Source of the DNA: Cannabis sativa
Taxonomy: Eukaryota; Streptophyta; Magnoliopsida; Rosales; Cannabaceae
DNA length: 64,000 nt
Direction: 5' to 3'
Assembly: GCF_029168945.1 (NCBI RefSeq)
Contig: NC_083602.1
Location: 27,329,323-27,393,322, forward strand
Shown: positions 36,485-49,115 of the stretch, one piece after another
How the letters are laid out: each line of letters opens with the position of its first letter
How positions within the stretch are numbered: position 1 is the stretch's first letter
Program-made: the position numbers and the translations under genes
The notes under the pieces: model-generated
The model's input: the letters and a program-made list of their open reading frames with translations, nothing else
Databases searched by the model: none
Told to the model about the DNA's origin: nothing

Positions 36485-37808
36485 TTTTTTTTTTTGATAA
36501 TTAAAATTTTATTGAAACGAAACGAGAATATCACACCAAACTAGTAGCCACAAAGGGAGCTACATCCCTTAGACAACCCTCTGCTTTAGCCTTAGCACAT
36601 CTAGCCCAGCAAGCTAAAGCATCCGCACAAGTGTTATCAACACGAGAAACATGGCTAAAAGTAACAACATTGAAGCATTGACACAAAACAAGACAGGCAT
36701 CAAAAATAGGATAAGTACCCCACGCAAAAGGCAAGTAACCCGACTTAAGAGCTCGAACTGCCACGAGAGAGTCTGAGTGGATGTGGATTGTAGAGCCACC
36801 TCTTTCTTTTGCAGACCGAAGTGCAAGCCATATAGCCTGTAATTCACCTTACAGCACACCAGAAACTTTGATGCAGTCCGTTGCCACCCAAGGATCATGT
36901 AGGTTTGCACCCGAAACATCCACTACTGCTAAACCAGCCACATTTGCCACCACTGAAGCATCAGTGCAGAGAATGGTGGCTCCCTCTTCTGAAATAGGAA
37001 CAGGAGGACACAAATTACCCGACTCTAGACAGCACACACAACCTTTCATTCTGATCAATGAACCCCAGCCTAGATTTCACAGGGAGACAATCAGACCATA
37101 TTTTCTAGAGAAGAAGTTTTAATCGGGGGTGAATCTTGCTTTTGCACAGCTTATTCCTGGGAAGGTCTTGATGCTTAAATCTCTTACTTTGGCTAACCCA
37201 ATACGCACTTTTGACAGAGAACAAACCTGACTTAGAGGCCTTCCAGAAAAGCACATCCTCATCACACTGGAGCGGCTTAATTTTGAGGATAGAAGACGCA
37301 ATCTCCTCTACAAAACAAGCTTTGATAACTTCATCATTCCACTCCTTCGAGCCACTCACAAACAGGTCAGAAACTTTCCAAAAGGCCTGAGTCACATTAT
37401 AGGAAAATCCTTCTTTAAGTTCTTCAACAAATCGATCAGGCAACCAGGGTCTGTCCCACAAACTCACATTGCCCCCCCAATCAAGATACCAGCCCCCAAA
37501 AGACAAATCTCACGAGCTCCCAGGATACCTTGCCATCCCCTCGAATCCCCACCATGTTTCTCAACACACCAGATATCAGAGTTCTGATAGTATTTGTTAA
37601 GCAAAGTGCGAACCCACACTTTATCCTCTTCCTTGAACAAACTCCAGCACAGTTTCGCCAGGAGAGCCATATTCATATCATGAAACCTCCTAAATCCCAA
37701 GCTCCCACAGCGCTTCAGTTGACAGATTTCACTCCAACTCTTCAAAGCACAGTATCTTTTACTATCTTTTGTGCCAACCCACCAAAAATGAGCAACTATT
37801 CTGTCAAG
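36485..37808 (-). mobile_element. 5'-truncated L1-type LINE
   Basis: On the minus strand the element ends in a poly-A tail (T run 36485-36495), preceded by AATAAA within a short 3' UTR. It is flanked by a perfect 16 bp duplication. It keeps only the last ~1.3 kb, the C-terminal part of ORF2. Truncation at the 5' end is the usual outcome of incomplete reverse transcription. It lies inside a Copia LTR and therefore arrived after it. Confidence 0.93.
36531..37745 (-). pseudogene. LINE ORF2 C-terminus: zinc-binding RT domain and RNase H
   Basis: Minus-strand frames read, in order, the thumb-side region of the reverse transcriptase (37745-37510, G-S-L-G-F-R then A-L-L-A-K) and the plant 'zf-RVT' zinc-binding domain (37506-37105, with W-x-D-R-P-W-L-P). 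An RNase H domain (about 36990-36531) follows with C-T-D-A-S, G-E-L, H-S-D-S and D-A-L-A, so its catalytic acidic residues are visible. Stops interrupt it where TGG is expected (TAG at about 37104) and before G-E-L, and the piece between the zinc domain and RNase H is shortened. ORF1 and most of ORF2 are absent. Confidence 0.88.
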
Positions 37809-40251
37809 ATAAGATAGAGAATTTACTTGGTAAATTTTAGAACTACTTATTGGGAGCTTGATTATATAGGCCCATGGTCCCTACACTAGTTGAGATAATA
37901 TTGCTTTTTAGACTCAATTAATTAATTTTATTAATCAATTAGAATTCTAAATCAGACTATGTCTTATTTATGAGTTTTCACTAAGCAATGACTTATTTGA
38001 GAAGAAAAGAGATCTTAGGGATTGATTATTAATTAAGAGACTTTGAAAGGCCTAATTAATAAATAAGTTAAGTGGTAATTTTATTTGATAATTAATTATA
38101 ATTACGAAATTGATAGAATTGACATTTATAGATGTAGAATTAAAAGATGGCATTTGAGAAAAGAAAGATAAGTTTCAAATAAAATAACAAAATTGAAACT
38201 CAATAGGCCCATGAGGAATTCAACCATAAATAGAATATGCTGGCTCTTATTTTCAAACCTGATAACATAACCTAATTAACTCTTTATGAGACAAAATAGA
38301 AAGTAAAGAGAGCCACAATCTATTTTGAATTTCTCTTCTTCTCTTATTGAAATTTTTGAACCCTTATAGTGATTGAGGAGTTTCCCACACAATTCAAGTT
38401 AATACTCAAGATAGTGTTGAAGATTGTGTAGATCTATCAACTGAAGGAGAATCCAAGTTTAGATCTTGATCATACTCTACAATAGAAAGAATCAAGGGTT
38501 AGAGATCTGAATGGAAGGAGTCATATTATTCTGCTACAACCAATATAAAGTTTTATATAGCTTTATCTGTGTTTATTTAATTATTTTAGAAAACTTATAT
38601 TCATGTAGTTAGATTATAATTTATAATCAAACATGCATGTTAGTAAATCTAGATCCTGGTAATATATGAGAGTCATGGTAATAATTTATTTTCATGAAAT
38701 ATGAATTGAAAACGATATTTGGTTATTGGATGGTTTATGTGTGTTTAACGATTGATTGTGATATTACGAAATTTTCTATAATAAAATAATTCAATTTTTT
38801 ATCTAGAATTATTTTGTTTGAAAAGTTAGTAAAAAATTAACAAAAATTATCCTTATATGGAAATTAATTTGGATTAAAATTGAAAATGATATAATTTTTT
38901 GATGTATTAAAAATTTGGCTAGGGTGAAACCCTAAGCAAGCGCGGAAAAGGGCATTTTCTTTTGCCATTTTTTAATATTTTTCATGTTTTAAATTTTTTT
39001 AATGAAATAAAATTCAAATTTTGGTAGATTTTTATGTAGAAACTTATTTTTTAAATATAAATCTAATTATCAAATTAAAATTAATTTTTATTAATTGAAT
39101 TGATTTTAGATATTAGGAGACTTTAAATTTAAAAAAATTGATTTTTCTACAAACTTTCTATTATGGTTATTTTAAAATTTGATTATTTATTGATTTTACT
39201 TATTGTTTAAATTATAATATTAGATATTATCATATTTGATATATTTATTTTAAATATAATATATTAATTATCTTATAAAACATTTAAATACTGATAAAAT
39301 TTGAAATTAATTTAGATATTTTATAGATATCATAACATTAATTATTTAAATTCAAAATTGACATTTTTAATTATCATTTTTATTGTATAAATTATGAGTT
39401 AAGAAAAATGATAACATATATAAATATTTTAGATATATAATTATTTTTAAATTATTAGAGATTTTTAAATTTAAAGATACATTGAAAAATGCATAGAGAT
39501 TTTGTAAAAATTTTAAAATACTTAAAATTATTTTAGGGTTTTCAAATCCTAAAATTCGTGCTCCATATATATACTATCAATTTTTATTGTTTTAACATTA
39601 AAAAAAATTATAATATCTTAACTATAAATATCTAATTTTCAAATTTGGTCTATTTTATTAGTTTAATTTATTAAATTATAAGGTTTTGAAAATCATATTA
39701 GAAATATCTTACTTTTCAAATTTAGATATGATATTATTTTTCTTATTAGTTATTTAATTCATTAAAAATAAGCTAGAGATTTGAAAGTTAGTTGGATATT
39801 TATTTTGAATTGAGATATTTTAGGATATTGTTGGATTTATTATTTTTAATATTATCTAACTACCTAATTTAAAATTCAAATTATTACATTTGTTTTTAAT
39901 AATATTTTATTTATTAAAAATATAAATATCTCAATCAACTTTTTTTATTTGTTACATGTTTGTTTGTTTAATTTAAATTTAATTTTTTTTTAAGAAACCT
40001 ATTATTTATTTGATTTAAATGGCTATGATTAACTTGTTGATGGATCTAATGATCCAAATTAATCATAGTTAATTGTCAATAAATAAAATAAATAATTTGT
40101 AATAGGTAATTTTGTAATTTTCTTTTATTTGTGATAAACCTAGTAATATGATAGAGCCCATCTAAATTAATGCTTATGTGAGCCTATATGTTTGCTATTG
40201 GGCTTAGATGCATATAAGAGCCTATTTTTTTGGGATAATTACATAAGACAC

Positions 40252-41133
40252 TGTTATAGTGTGAATTTTTTGCCTAGAAACTCGAGACAAGGCTCCCGTA
40301 AGAATGACACGTGGACTCACATTCCTTGAGGATTGCTGAGCTGTCAAGAAGGGAATTCTTGAGAATAAACCTCTCCTGAACCAAACTCAGCGAGATGATG
40401 TGACCGTGATAGAGTCAGTCGCATTATTATGCCTCACGTAATAAGGTAGGACATAGAAGGGATTATACAAGTCGCGCATATACCAAAGTAAATGCCATGA
40501 CTACATAGACTTCTCCAGCAACTTAGTAAAGATCATTTCTTTACATAGCGAGTTGGTCCGAATGACTACTCGATGAATCGATAAGAAATCGCATATCCTA
40601 TGTTATCGACGCTGATAAGGTATCCACATACACGACTCGATTAGGACGCGAATACCTAAGTACGAGGCCTGTTAGCCCCCTTTGTGTTAAAACGCACCAC
40701 TAAGCCTGCGAGCTTGTGCAGGTAAATGAACAGGCAACTCGCACTATGGAAGTCGCGTATGTTGCAGTAACTAGTTAAATAGATTTAAACTGTTTTTCAT
40801 TTTTTTCCATTTATGTTTATTTTAATTTACTGTTAATATTTATTGTAAAATGGTTATATAATCAATTAAGTTATCTGTAATTAAAAGGACACTTGCTTTC
40901 TATATAAAGGAGTAATCCAACATGAATAAGACAAGACAAAAATATTTACAATAGTGGACTAAGCAGACCGTGATCTGACTGAACCACTATACTTCCTTGT
41001 GTTCATCATTTTCATTGCTTTTTCTATTTGTCTAGGAAGTCTTTATTTGAGTATTCGCTATTCTCGGTTGAATACTCGCTGTTTTTATGTAATTCTTATT
41101 TTATTTGGTGTTGTCTAACTTCCTTTGAAAACA
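40252..41133 (+). repeat. 5' LTR of the + strand Tat element
   Basis: It starts TGTTATAGTG and ends TGAAAACA. Blocks such as CCTAGAAACTCGAGAC, GTGGACTAAGCAGA and GAATACTCGC match the reverse complement of the LTRs at 47802 and 60004. A TATA-like CTATATAAAGG box lies at about 40899-40909. Confidence 0.85.
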
Positions 41134-41152
41134 TTTGGAGCCGTTTGTGGGA
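41134..41152 (+). other. Primer binding site of the + strand Tat element
   Basis: TTTGGAGCCGTTTGTGGGA follows the LTR directly and differs by a few bases from the site of the complete element (TTTGGCGCCGTCTGTGGGA on the minus strand at 60003-59985). Confidence 0.8.
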
Positions 41153-41182
41153 AGTAACTTTTTATTTAGGAGGAAAATCAAC

Positions 41183-41338
41183 ATGGCTGCAAACCAGACA
41201 AACAGAAATAATGGATTTTTCAATGTCGAAACAATGCATGTTCCACTCCCCGGTGATGGAGCTAATCCAACTGACACAATTAATGGAAGTATGGGATGAA
41301 CCAATGTCACTCCTCTTAATTTGTTTCTAGAAATTTCT
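41183..41338 (+). pseudogene. gag: N-terminal fragment of Tat gag
   Basis: The ATG at 41183 begins a frame parallel to the first ~50 residues of the complete element's Gag: both share V-P-L-P-G, then D-x-I-N-G, then L-N-L-F. One stop (TGA) interrupts it near 41297. It ends where the chromovirus LTR begins. The N-terminus of this Gag has no assigned function. Confidence 0.85.
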
Positions 41339-44300
41339 TGTAACGCCCTAACAATTAGGCACACTACCAAAGGTGATTAAGAAATCCTAATCCCCTAAAC
41401 GAGATTACTAAGCGGAAAAGTGTAGGAACTTTAAACTTTAAACTAAAACAGAATGAAAATAAAACTTGTAATAATTTAATTTTACAATCTAAGGTTACAT
41501 ATCTCGGGATCCCAAAAATATTTTACAAAATATTACAAGTCTTTTCCATTAGCCGTCCTAAGCGGCAAAATAGAGTTACAAATGTTCATCACTGGTAGAC
41601 CCTAACCCGCTTGGTCTAGAATGGCCTGAACATGTACATACATCATCCAGCTCTCGCACTCATGGCTGATCAAAAACAGATTTACCCTTTCTGGCACAGT
41701 AGAGCACCCGTGAGCTAAGCCCAGCAAGAGAGTATAAAATATCAATAATCATAATTAACACAGTATACAAATATTAATGCCATTCACATTTGTCTGTACG
41801 ACACAAACCTGCATGTTAAGCTCACATTTGTCTGTATGTTTATGTGGCATAGACCTACGTGTTATGCTCACATGTCTATATACAATAAGGCCTTAGAATG
41901 GTTCATCTCGGTTTTGGTTACCGAGTCTAACCTGATTATACCTTGAACGCATAACCCTAAAACTTTACATACATTGCAATCTCCTAGCATAACAATATAT
42001 ATTAATAATTCACTAGGGTAATAACACTAGGCCATTAAACCGCTCATGTTAGGGTAATAACCCTAATCCTGGTTTCCAATTAATCACATATAACATTTTC
42101 AACAAAAGCGCCACCACGCATAACTCTACGTGCAACTACTGTCTTACCTGATGTCCTGCAAACGTGAAGATTCTAAATCCCCGGGTGCTCCTCACCAAGT
42201 TTCGGTATTCCTAGTCATAAATTTTGAGATTTACAAATATAGGGTTAATCCCTAATTACACTTTCACATAATATAAAATTGGAATTCAAAACAATGATAT
42301 GCACATAGAGCTCAGAACGAGCTTTCCAACGATATATAGAACTCCCGAAACGGAGTCCGGATCACAAAGTTATGAGGATTCGATTAACGTGTTCAAATTT
42401 GCCCCAAAACAAGGAGGCGGGCCGCAGTACCTGTTGGGTTTTATGCCCTAAATAAAACTCATTTCAATATAATCATATTTACTTACTAATATAGATCAGA
42501 AATAACATTTAATGTTGCATGGTTCACATGATTTATTTCATGATTATATGTACATAATGTATGAATTCATCTGAAACCCTTTTCACATACTTGATCCTGT
42601 TTATTGTGTTGTGAATATATTGAAAAGTAAACATGACTATGTGAATAAAGTTTCCTAGATTTATCAGACACAGGGTTTTACTAATATGATAATCTACAAC
42701 AGAGTTTACTTGCATTTGGAGAAATGCTATGTTCTTTCCAGAGCATTGGTTAAAGTAAAGCTCAGGTTGGATGCATGGAGTATGCATCGGAAGGGACCGA
42801 TATTGAACTTTGACTTAGATTTATTAAACTTACCGTAATATCTATTCAAGTCAATATCGCCTAGTTGATCCTAGATCAAATGATCTTAATCCGGTTAGGA
42901 TTAGGCTCAATCTCAAGAGGCTATTCGTGTTCTTTGATTTGTTAGTTAAGCCTACTTTTAGGTCAGGGTGATACGTACATTTTGGGAACACGGTAGTGCA
43001 ATTGAGTGGGAGCGCTAACATAAACATGGAATCTATAGCTTCTATCTGGCGAATAGTAAGTAAAGGATGATCTCCTTCGAGCTTGACCAAACGAAAAATA
43101 AATGGTGGAGTACTCATTTCACAGAAGCTGAAATATCATTTATACGGGGTTAAGTGTTTTAAGGATAAAATACATTGTAGGGTGTAACGGTAATCTAATC
43201 CCTTTACAGTGTAGATCATTCATATAGAGGATCATTAATCAAATTAGGATTATAACAATGGATAACTAATGATGTGTCTATATAGTGGAACATATAGAGC
43301 ATTCTATATACTGAGAGTGCAATTCTAAGTTCTATGCGTGGATTCAACGAAGAATTAATAAATCAGTGAATTTAGGTTATAAATTCTTGATCTGCTTATT
43401 GGAAGCTCGGTTATATAGACCCATGGTCCCCCCACTAGTTGAGATAATATTGCTTGTAAGACTCATATAATTGGTTTTGATTAATCAATTATAATTCTCA
43501 AATTAGACTATGTCTATTTGTGAATTTTTCACTAAGTAAGGGCGAAATTGTAAAGAAAGAGTTTTAGGAGCATATTTGTTAATTACGATACTTTGTATGG
43601 TTCAATTAATAAATATGATAAATGACAATATTATTTAATAATTATTTATAGTTATTAAATAATTAGAATTGGCATTTAAATGGTTGAATTTGAAAATTGG
43701 CGTTTTTGAGAAAATGAGATGCAGAAATGATAAAACTGCAAAATTGCAAAAAGTGAGGCCCAAATCCATACTGTATAGGGTCGGCCACTTTTATAGGGTT
43801 TTTCATCTGATATTTTCATTATTTTAATGCCAAATAATTCAAACCTAACCCTAGTGGAATGCTATAAATAGATAGTGAAGGCTTAAAGAAATTTACACAT
43901 TTAACTTTCACACTTTTCCTTCAGAGAAAAACCTGAGCCTTCTCTCTCTATACATGGCCGCCACTTCTTCTCTTTCTTCTTCCTTGAAATTTCGAAATCA
44001 CTTAGTGTTAGAGTAGTTCCCACACACAGCAAGTGATACCTCAATCATAGTGAGGAAGATCGTGAAGAAAGACATTCAACAAGAACCAGTTTCAGTACTA
44101 AAGAAGGAGAGAAAGAGATCCAGGTTCAGATCTTGATAATACTCTGCGACAGAAAGGATAAAAGAGTTAGAGATCTGAACGGAAGGAGTCATATTATTCC
44201 ACTGCACCCAATGTAAGGTTTCTAATACTTTATATGTGTTTATTTCGTAATCGTTTTAGAAGTTCATATTTAGGATGTTAATCAACATACTTGTGAGTAA

Positions 44301-45592
44301 ATCTAAGATCCTGGTAAAATAACATCTTAAAGTACCCCCACATGGGGCCACATCACCTGGGTTCGATTCCCAAGCCACAAACCAGAGGTGGGCCGCGGTG
44401 CCCAAGGAGCTAGGCCACAGCCCTTGGGTTTCAAACCTAGAAAAACCCAACTTTAAGGTTCGAAAATCAACTCCATTCACACCCAATCCAACCCAAACCT
44501 AAACACAACTCAAATTAATCTTTCACCAACTGATAAGTACCCAAATAGGCATTAAAATACATAATTCTCATGCTCTAATTCCAGCAAACACATATCAACA
44601 ATTTCAAATCAACAACAGAAAGATTAAGCTGCAACATTAAGTTCAATTCCACACAATCCCATCTTCAAACATTTACACATTCAAGCCAAGAACTCATACC
44701 TCAAGCAACTAATTTCAGAGCTAAATAACAGAATAAAAACACTAATAAAATCTCTAAATTTCTATCTAAACTTAATGTAAAACAAAACACAAAAGCTCCA
44801 AACACAAAACATGCTCACAACAACAAGAACATCCCAACATGCATCTCAAGATCATAAACACATAAGAACATGCTTAAATCACTACAATTTCAGCAACAAT
44901 TGAAAGGCAAAAAGAGATAAAAACTACCTCAAGATCTCAAATCACTCTAGCTCCAAAGATTATCACAATTCAAGCTTGAAACCAAGCAATTTCCAACAAA
45001 ATCCAAGAACAAGAAAGAAGAGTTTTGAGAGAGTGAGGGGTCGATTTAAAGGGCTGAGAACAAATGCATGAATTGCTTTTCATTTTTGCAACTAATTCTC
45101 TTTTGTTACAAATAATCCACTTTGCCAATTTACCAAAGTGCCCCTAGGGCTATATAACACTCATAAAAGCATTTAAGGGTAAAATAGTCATTCTCATCAC
45201 AAATATACTCAAATTAATTTCTATTTATTCACATATAAATAAAATACCAATAATTCATCCCATAAGTATATTTTGGCCCCGAACCCGGTTCAGCCTAAAA
45301 TACCCGGTTGTGACTATACCGCGCCAACTTGTCAGAACACACATAAAAAAGGACAAAAAAGGCATACTATATAATAATATAGTTCATAAGCACATCATAA
45401 CATAAATTTCTCATTGTTACCCTTCTCGGGTCAAAATTACTAAAATGCCCCTAGCTCACCAATGGGGTCTTAACATGTCAGATATCATATTAATTCACAT
45501 ATAATATATTATATAATAATATAATTCCACAATGATACACAATTAACTAGTTATGGTTTTCTTATCCATTTTCATAAACTTAGGGTATTACA
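41339..45592 (-). repeat. 3' LTR of the chromovirus, enlarged by a solo Copia LTR
   Basis: On the minus strand the LTR starts TGTAATACCC (45592) and ends GGGCGTTACA (41339). The polypurine tract lies directly outside at 45593-45612. Removing the 1900 bp Copia LTR and one GTACC leaves about 2.35 kb. The ends form a short inverted repeat, as usual. Confidence 0.85.
42432..44331 (+). repeat. Solo Copia-family LTR
   Basis: The 1900 bp sequence from TGTTGGG to about 44331 matches the Copia LTR family over its full length, with the TATA box at 43862-43871. GTACC stands on both sides (42427-42431 and 44332-44336), an exact 5 bp duplication, so this is a solo LTR left by recombination between the two LTRs of a full element. 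Its last bases (CTTAAA) differ from the family end CCAACA. Confidence 0.92.
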
Positions 45593-45612
45593 ACTACCCC
45601 CTCATAGAAATT
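45593..45612 (-). other. Polypurine tract of the chromovirus
   Basis: On the minus strand a purine-rich GAAATTTCTATGAGGGGGTA run precedes the LTR start TGTAATACCC. Confidence 0.75.
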
Positions 45613-45623
45613 TCGTCACAAAT

Positions 45624-47801
45624 TTACCTGAACAACTTTGGATATTTCTGCTGCATATCCGTCTCGAGTTCCCAAGCTACCTCTTCCACATTACTGTTTT
45701 TCCATAATACATTTACCAGTACAATTGTCTTGTTTCTCAAGACTTTCTCCCTTCTATCAAGTACTTGCACCAGTTGTTCCTCATATGGTAAATTTGGCTG
45801 TAGTTCCAATGCTTCATAACTCATAATATGGGACGAATTTGAGACATACTTCTGAAGCATCGAAACATGGAACACATCATGTACAGCTGCTAGCGCTGGG
45901 GGCATAGCAACCCTGTATGCTACTTGCCCTATCCTCTTAAGGATTTCAAAAGGTCCAATGAACCTCGGGCTAAGCTTTCCTTTCTTACCGAAGTGCTTGA
46001 TGCCTTTCATAGGCGATATTCGGAGAAATACCATGTCCCCTATCTGAAAGTCAATATCCCTTCACTTTGGATCAGCATAACTCTTTTGTCTACTTTGAGC
46101 TGCGAGCATTCGCGCTCGGATCTTATCCACTGCCTCACTTGTTCTTTGAACAGCTTCAGGGTCTAAGAATTTCCTTTCACCCACTTCATCCCAGTGAATA
46201 GGTGATCTGTATTTTCTTCCATATAGAAGTTCATAAGGGGCCATCTTGATTGTTGCCTGATGGCTGTTGTTGTACGAGAACTCGATCAGGGGAAGGTACT
46301 TTACCCATGATCCTTCAAAGTCAAGCACACATGCCCGAAGCATGTCTTTTAGGGTCTAAATAGTCCTCTCGGACTCTCCATCCGTCTGAGGATGAAATGT
46401 TGTGCTAAAATTCAACTAAGTACCCATAGCTCGATGTAGACTCTCCTAGAATCTTGATGTAAACTTTGGATCTCTATCCGAAATAATGGACTTTGGGACA
46501 CCATGAAGACAAACAATTTCTCTAACATATAACTCAACATACTGATCAATGGAAAAGTTTGTCTGAACAGGTAAGAAGTGTGTTGACTTTGTAAATCTGT
46601 CCACTATGACCCACACAGAGTTGTATTGTCTCGTGGTTCTAGGAAATCCTACCACGAAGTCCATGGAAATATCTTCCCATTTCCACTCCGGGATATTCAA
46701 TGGCTGCAACAACCCTGCAGACCTCTGATGCTCAGCTTTCACTTGTTGGCAAGTAAGACATTTAACAACATACTCAGCAATATCATTCTTCATGCATGGC
46801 CACCAAAACATGGCATTCAGGTCTTGATACATCTTTGTTGACCCTGAATGAACTGAGTAAGGAGTCGTATGGGACTCATTCATGATCTCTCATTTAATGT
46901 CATCATCCATAGGCACACAAACACGATTCATAAATCGTAGGATTCCTATATTATCCACTGTAAAGTCACCAGTCTTCCTAGTCGAAACCCTATCTCGGGA
47001 TTTTGCTAACTCGGGATCCTACAATTGTGCTTCTCTGATTCGCTCCAAAAGAGTAGATTGTAGGGTAATATTAGCTAATTTCCCCACAACCAACTCAATT
47101 TTAGCTCAGATCATTTCATTTGCTAACTACTGGGAGATTTGCTTCACTATATTTATATGACTCTGGCCTTTTCTACTCAAGGCATCGGCAACAACGTTGG
47201 CCTTCCCGGGGTGATAAAGGATCTCACAATCATAATCCTTCACCAACTCTAGCCAGCGTCTTTGTCTCATGTTCAGGTCCCTCTAGGTAAAGAAGTATTT
47301 CAGACTTTAATGATCAGTGTATATCTCCCTTTTCTTACCATATAACTAATGCCGCCAAATATTTAGTGCAAATACTACTACTGCGAGTTCTAAGTCGTGA
47401 GTATGGTACCTCTGCCCGTACTCCTTTTATTGCCGAAAAGCATAGGCTATTACCTTTCCACCTTGCATAAGAACACAGCCCAGACCCTGTGTCGAGGCAT
47501 CACAATAAATAATAAACTTATCCTTATCAAAAGGAACAGTTAACACTGGAGAAAAAATCAAGCCCTACTTTAACTCTAGAAAACTTTTCTCACACCGATC
47601 GGTCCAAACAAACTTCAAATTATTTTGGGTCAGCTTTGTTAAGGCTACAACAATCTTCTAGAAACCCTCAACGAACCGACGATAATACCCAGCTAAGCCT
47701 AGAAAACTTCTAACTTCAGTAGCTAATTTTGGTGTTGGCCAATCCCGAACAGCTTCAATCTTGGCTGGATCAACCATGATCCCATCTTTATCTACTATGT
47801 G
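45624..47801 (-). pseudogene. pol: Chromovirus pol, 3' half (RT thumb, RNase H, integrase, chromodomain)
   Basis: Reading right to left: the end of the reverse transcriptase (47801-47658, with [11 protein letters not shown]); RNase H (about 47560-47180, with a C-D-A-S motif and, near its end, D-A-L-S-R-K-G); the integrase HHCC region (46883-46740); the integrase core (M-D-F at about 46665, D-R-D-P at about 46470, E in the E-S-E-R-T motif near 46395); the GPF/Y-type module (about 45960, G-P-F-E-I-L); and a chromodomain ending at 45624. More than ten in-frame stops are present, many at positions where the family has Trp or Gln. The upstream half continues at 60870 across the Tat insertion. Confidence 0.9.
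47797..47801. repeat. Target site duplication of the complete Tat element, left
   Basis: ATGTG flanks the element here and at 60870-60874, a perfect 5 bp match. Confidence 0.93.
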
Positions 47802-48667
47802 TGTTGTCGAGTGAATTTCGCAACACCAAAACGTATTATTTAATTGATATAAAAGAGAATTTTTAGGGAAATGACAAGTGCGAGTATTCAACCTAGAATG
47901 GCGAGTACTCGACTGGGAATGCAAGAACAAACAACAAGGCTGGAAAATGTAAACAAGACAAAGAATTATAGTGGTTCAGTCAGATTACGATCTGCTTAGT
48001 CCACTGTTGCAAAGGATTCGTAGGTGCATTTTCATGGTGGATCACCCCTTTATATACAAAGTAGGTGTCCAATCGGTTACATAAGGATCACATTCATTGT
48101 TAATCCATTATTTACACATTGAATTGCAATAATTAAACTCAAACGACGTTAACATTAATAAATGTGTGACAGTTACTAAGTTCATCAATGTATGCGTCTT
48201 CCGCATCTGCGAGTTGAATGTTCATGTTCCGTTTGTTGAGCTCGCAGGATCGCCAGTACGTTTGGAACGTCTGCGTCCTTAGGTAATCGCCCCTTGTAGA
48301 TATCGCATGTTGGAGCTAGTAAAATCTGGACATGCGAATTTATATCGGTCTGTCAGGGCTCTTGAGTCGTTGGGACCAAACTGCATCATAGGGAGTTGGT
48401 CTCTATACTTGTCGCGGAAATATAGAGGGGACACTCGCACATGTTCTGACTTATGCGAGTTGGATCTACCCTGCATGATGAGAATTACGGTTACGTGGTG
48501 CGACTTAAGTCGCACTCGCAGTATCTCGCTGGTTTTATCCTGAGCGAGGTCTAAACTTCGAGAAGTCTCTCACGGACATTCATCTTTCATTGGAAATCTG
48601 AATACACGTGTCCTTTAAAGAGGAGTCTGGTCTCGAGTTTCTAGGTGAGAGAGATCTCACTATAACA
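47802..48667 (-). repeat. 3' LTR of the complete Tat element
   Basis: On the minus strand it starts TGTTATAGTGAGATC and ends CTCGACAACA. It is nearly identical to 60004-60869. The TATA box (TGTATATAAAGG on the minus strand, 48058-48047) is shared. The frames inside it are duplicates in both LTRs and are not genes. Confidence 0.95.
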
Positions 48668-48682
48668 CATGCCCCTAGTTTC
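48668..48682 (-). other. Polypurine tract of the complete Tat element
   Basis: Minus-strand GAAACTAGGGGCATG lies immediately before the 3' LTR start TGTTATAG. Confidence 0.65.
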
Positions 48683-48909
48683 GCGATGTGACAAGAGCGG
48701 TCACTGAGGGAAACTATTACTCGAGAGACAGGTGAAAGGTTGTCACGAGGAGGTGACCTTTTGGTTGTCCCATCGAGGGTTTCGAAAAATGACGGCTGTA
48801 ATTATTAGTTTTTATTATCTTTAGGGTGCCACGTCACAAAACTCTTCGGTTTTCGTGTAGGCGTGGCCATAGTTGGCCGTTAGATTGGGCGACCTTAGGC
48901 ATCCTGGCT

Positions 48910-48956
48910 GCCACGTGTCACAATCCCAATTAATAAGGGATATGGGTATTTAAGCG
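48910..48956 (+). promoter_or_regulatory. Putative promoter of the antisense gene
   Basis: A G-box CACGTG (48912-48917) is followed about 30 bp later by a TATA-like TATTTAAG (48948-48955). About 25-30 bp further starts a TC-rich stretch typical of plant 5' UTRs. Together with the downstream 5' UTR intron, this suggests that the antisense gene has its own promoter independent of the LTR. It is a prediction from sequence only. Confidence 0.5.
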
Positions 48957-49115
48957 CTTTGATACGAATCAAATTTCCCATTTTTCCCTCTTATTCTTAA
49001 CTTCCCTCCGGTGCATATACTTCGAAAAAATCCATTCCCAGATTTTCTGCCATTTTTCCACAACATTTTCAATCTCAGAAGTGATCGAGAGCAATCGCAG
49101 GAATCAAAACCAAAG

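Larger units (their letters stand above)
35538..38664 (+). repeat. 5' LTR of the second Copia copy, split by a LINE
   Basis: TGTTAGGATT at 35538 and GATCCTGGTAATA near 38664 match the ends of the Copia LTR family. Without the LINE and one duplicate of its target site the LTR is about 1.79 kb. It is clearly more diverged than the pair at 3256/11469. A CATAAATAG box at about 38225 matches the TATA position. Confidence 0.85.
35538..40251 (+). mobile_element. Copia-family element, 5' portion, itself interrupted
   Basis: A 5' LTR (35538-38664, enlarged by a LINE) is followed by a damaged primer-site region (GAGAGTCATGGTAA at about 38668-38681) and 1.57 kb of leader similar to 5150-6600 of the first Copia copy. 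The leader is cut at 40251 by a Tat LTR. A small deletion spans the LTR/primer-site joint. The left flank GTTCA (35533-35537) is the expected target duplication; its partner and the 3' half of the element must lie beyond the window. Confidence 0.8.
40252..41338 (+). mobile_element. Tat-clade element, 5' end only (+ strand)
   Basis: An 882 bp LTR, a primer site and the first ~156 bp of gag are present. The element is cut at 41338 by the chromovirus LTR, and the remainder must lie beyond the window. It belongs to the same family as the complete element at 47802-60869: the LTR ends, primer site and gag start all match, though it is clearly more diverged. GACAC (40247-40251) is the expected left target duplication in the Copia leader. 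Confidence 0.85.

Noticed and set aside
33575..38664. Copia LTRs at 33575 and 35538 as the two ends of one element
   Set aside because: They are in opposite orientation, one is truncated, and chromovirus pol DNA lies between them.
48279..48543. 78-codon frames on both strands, repeated at 60481-60745
   Set aside because: They lie inside the two nearly identical Tat LTRs and are duplicated with them; no protein family is recognisable.
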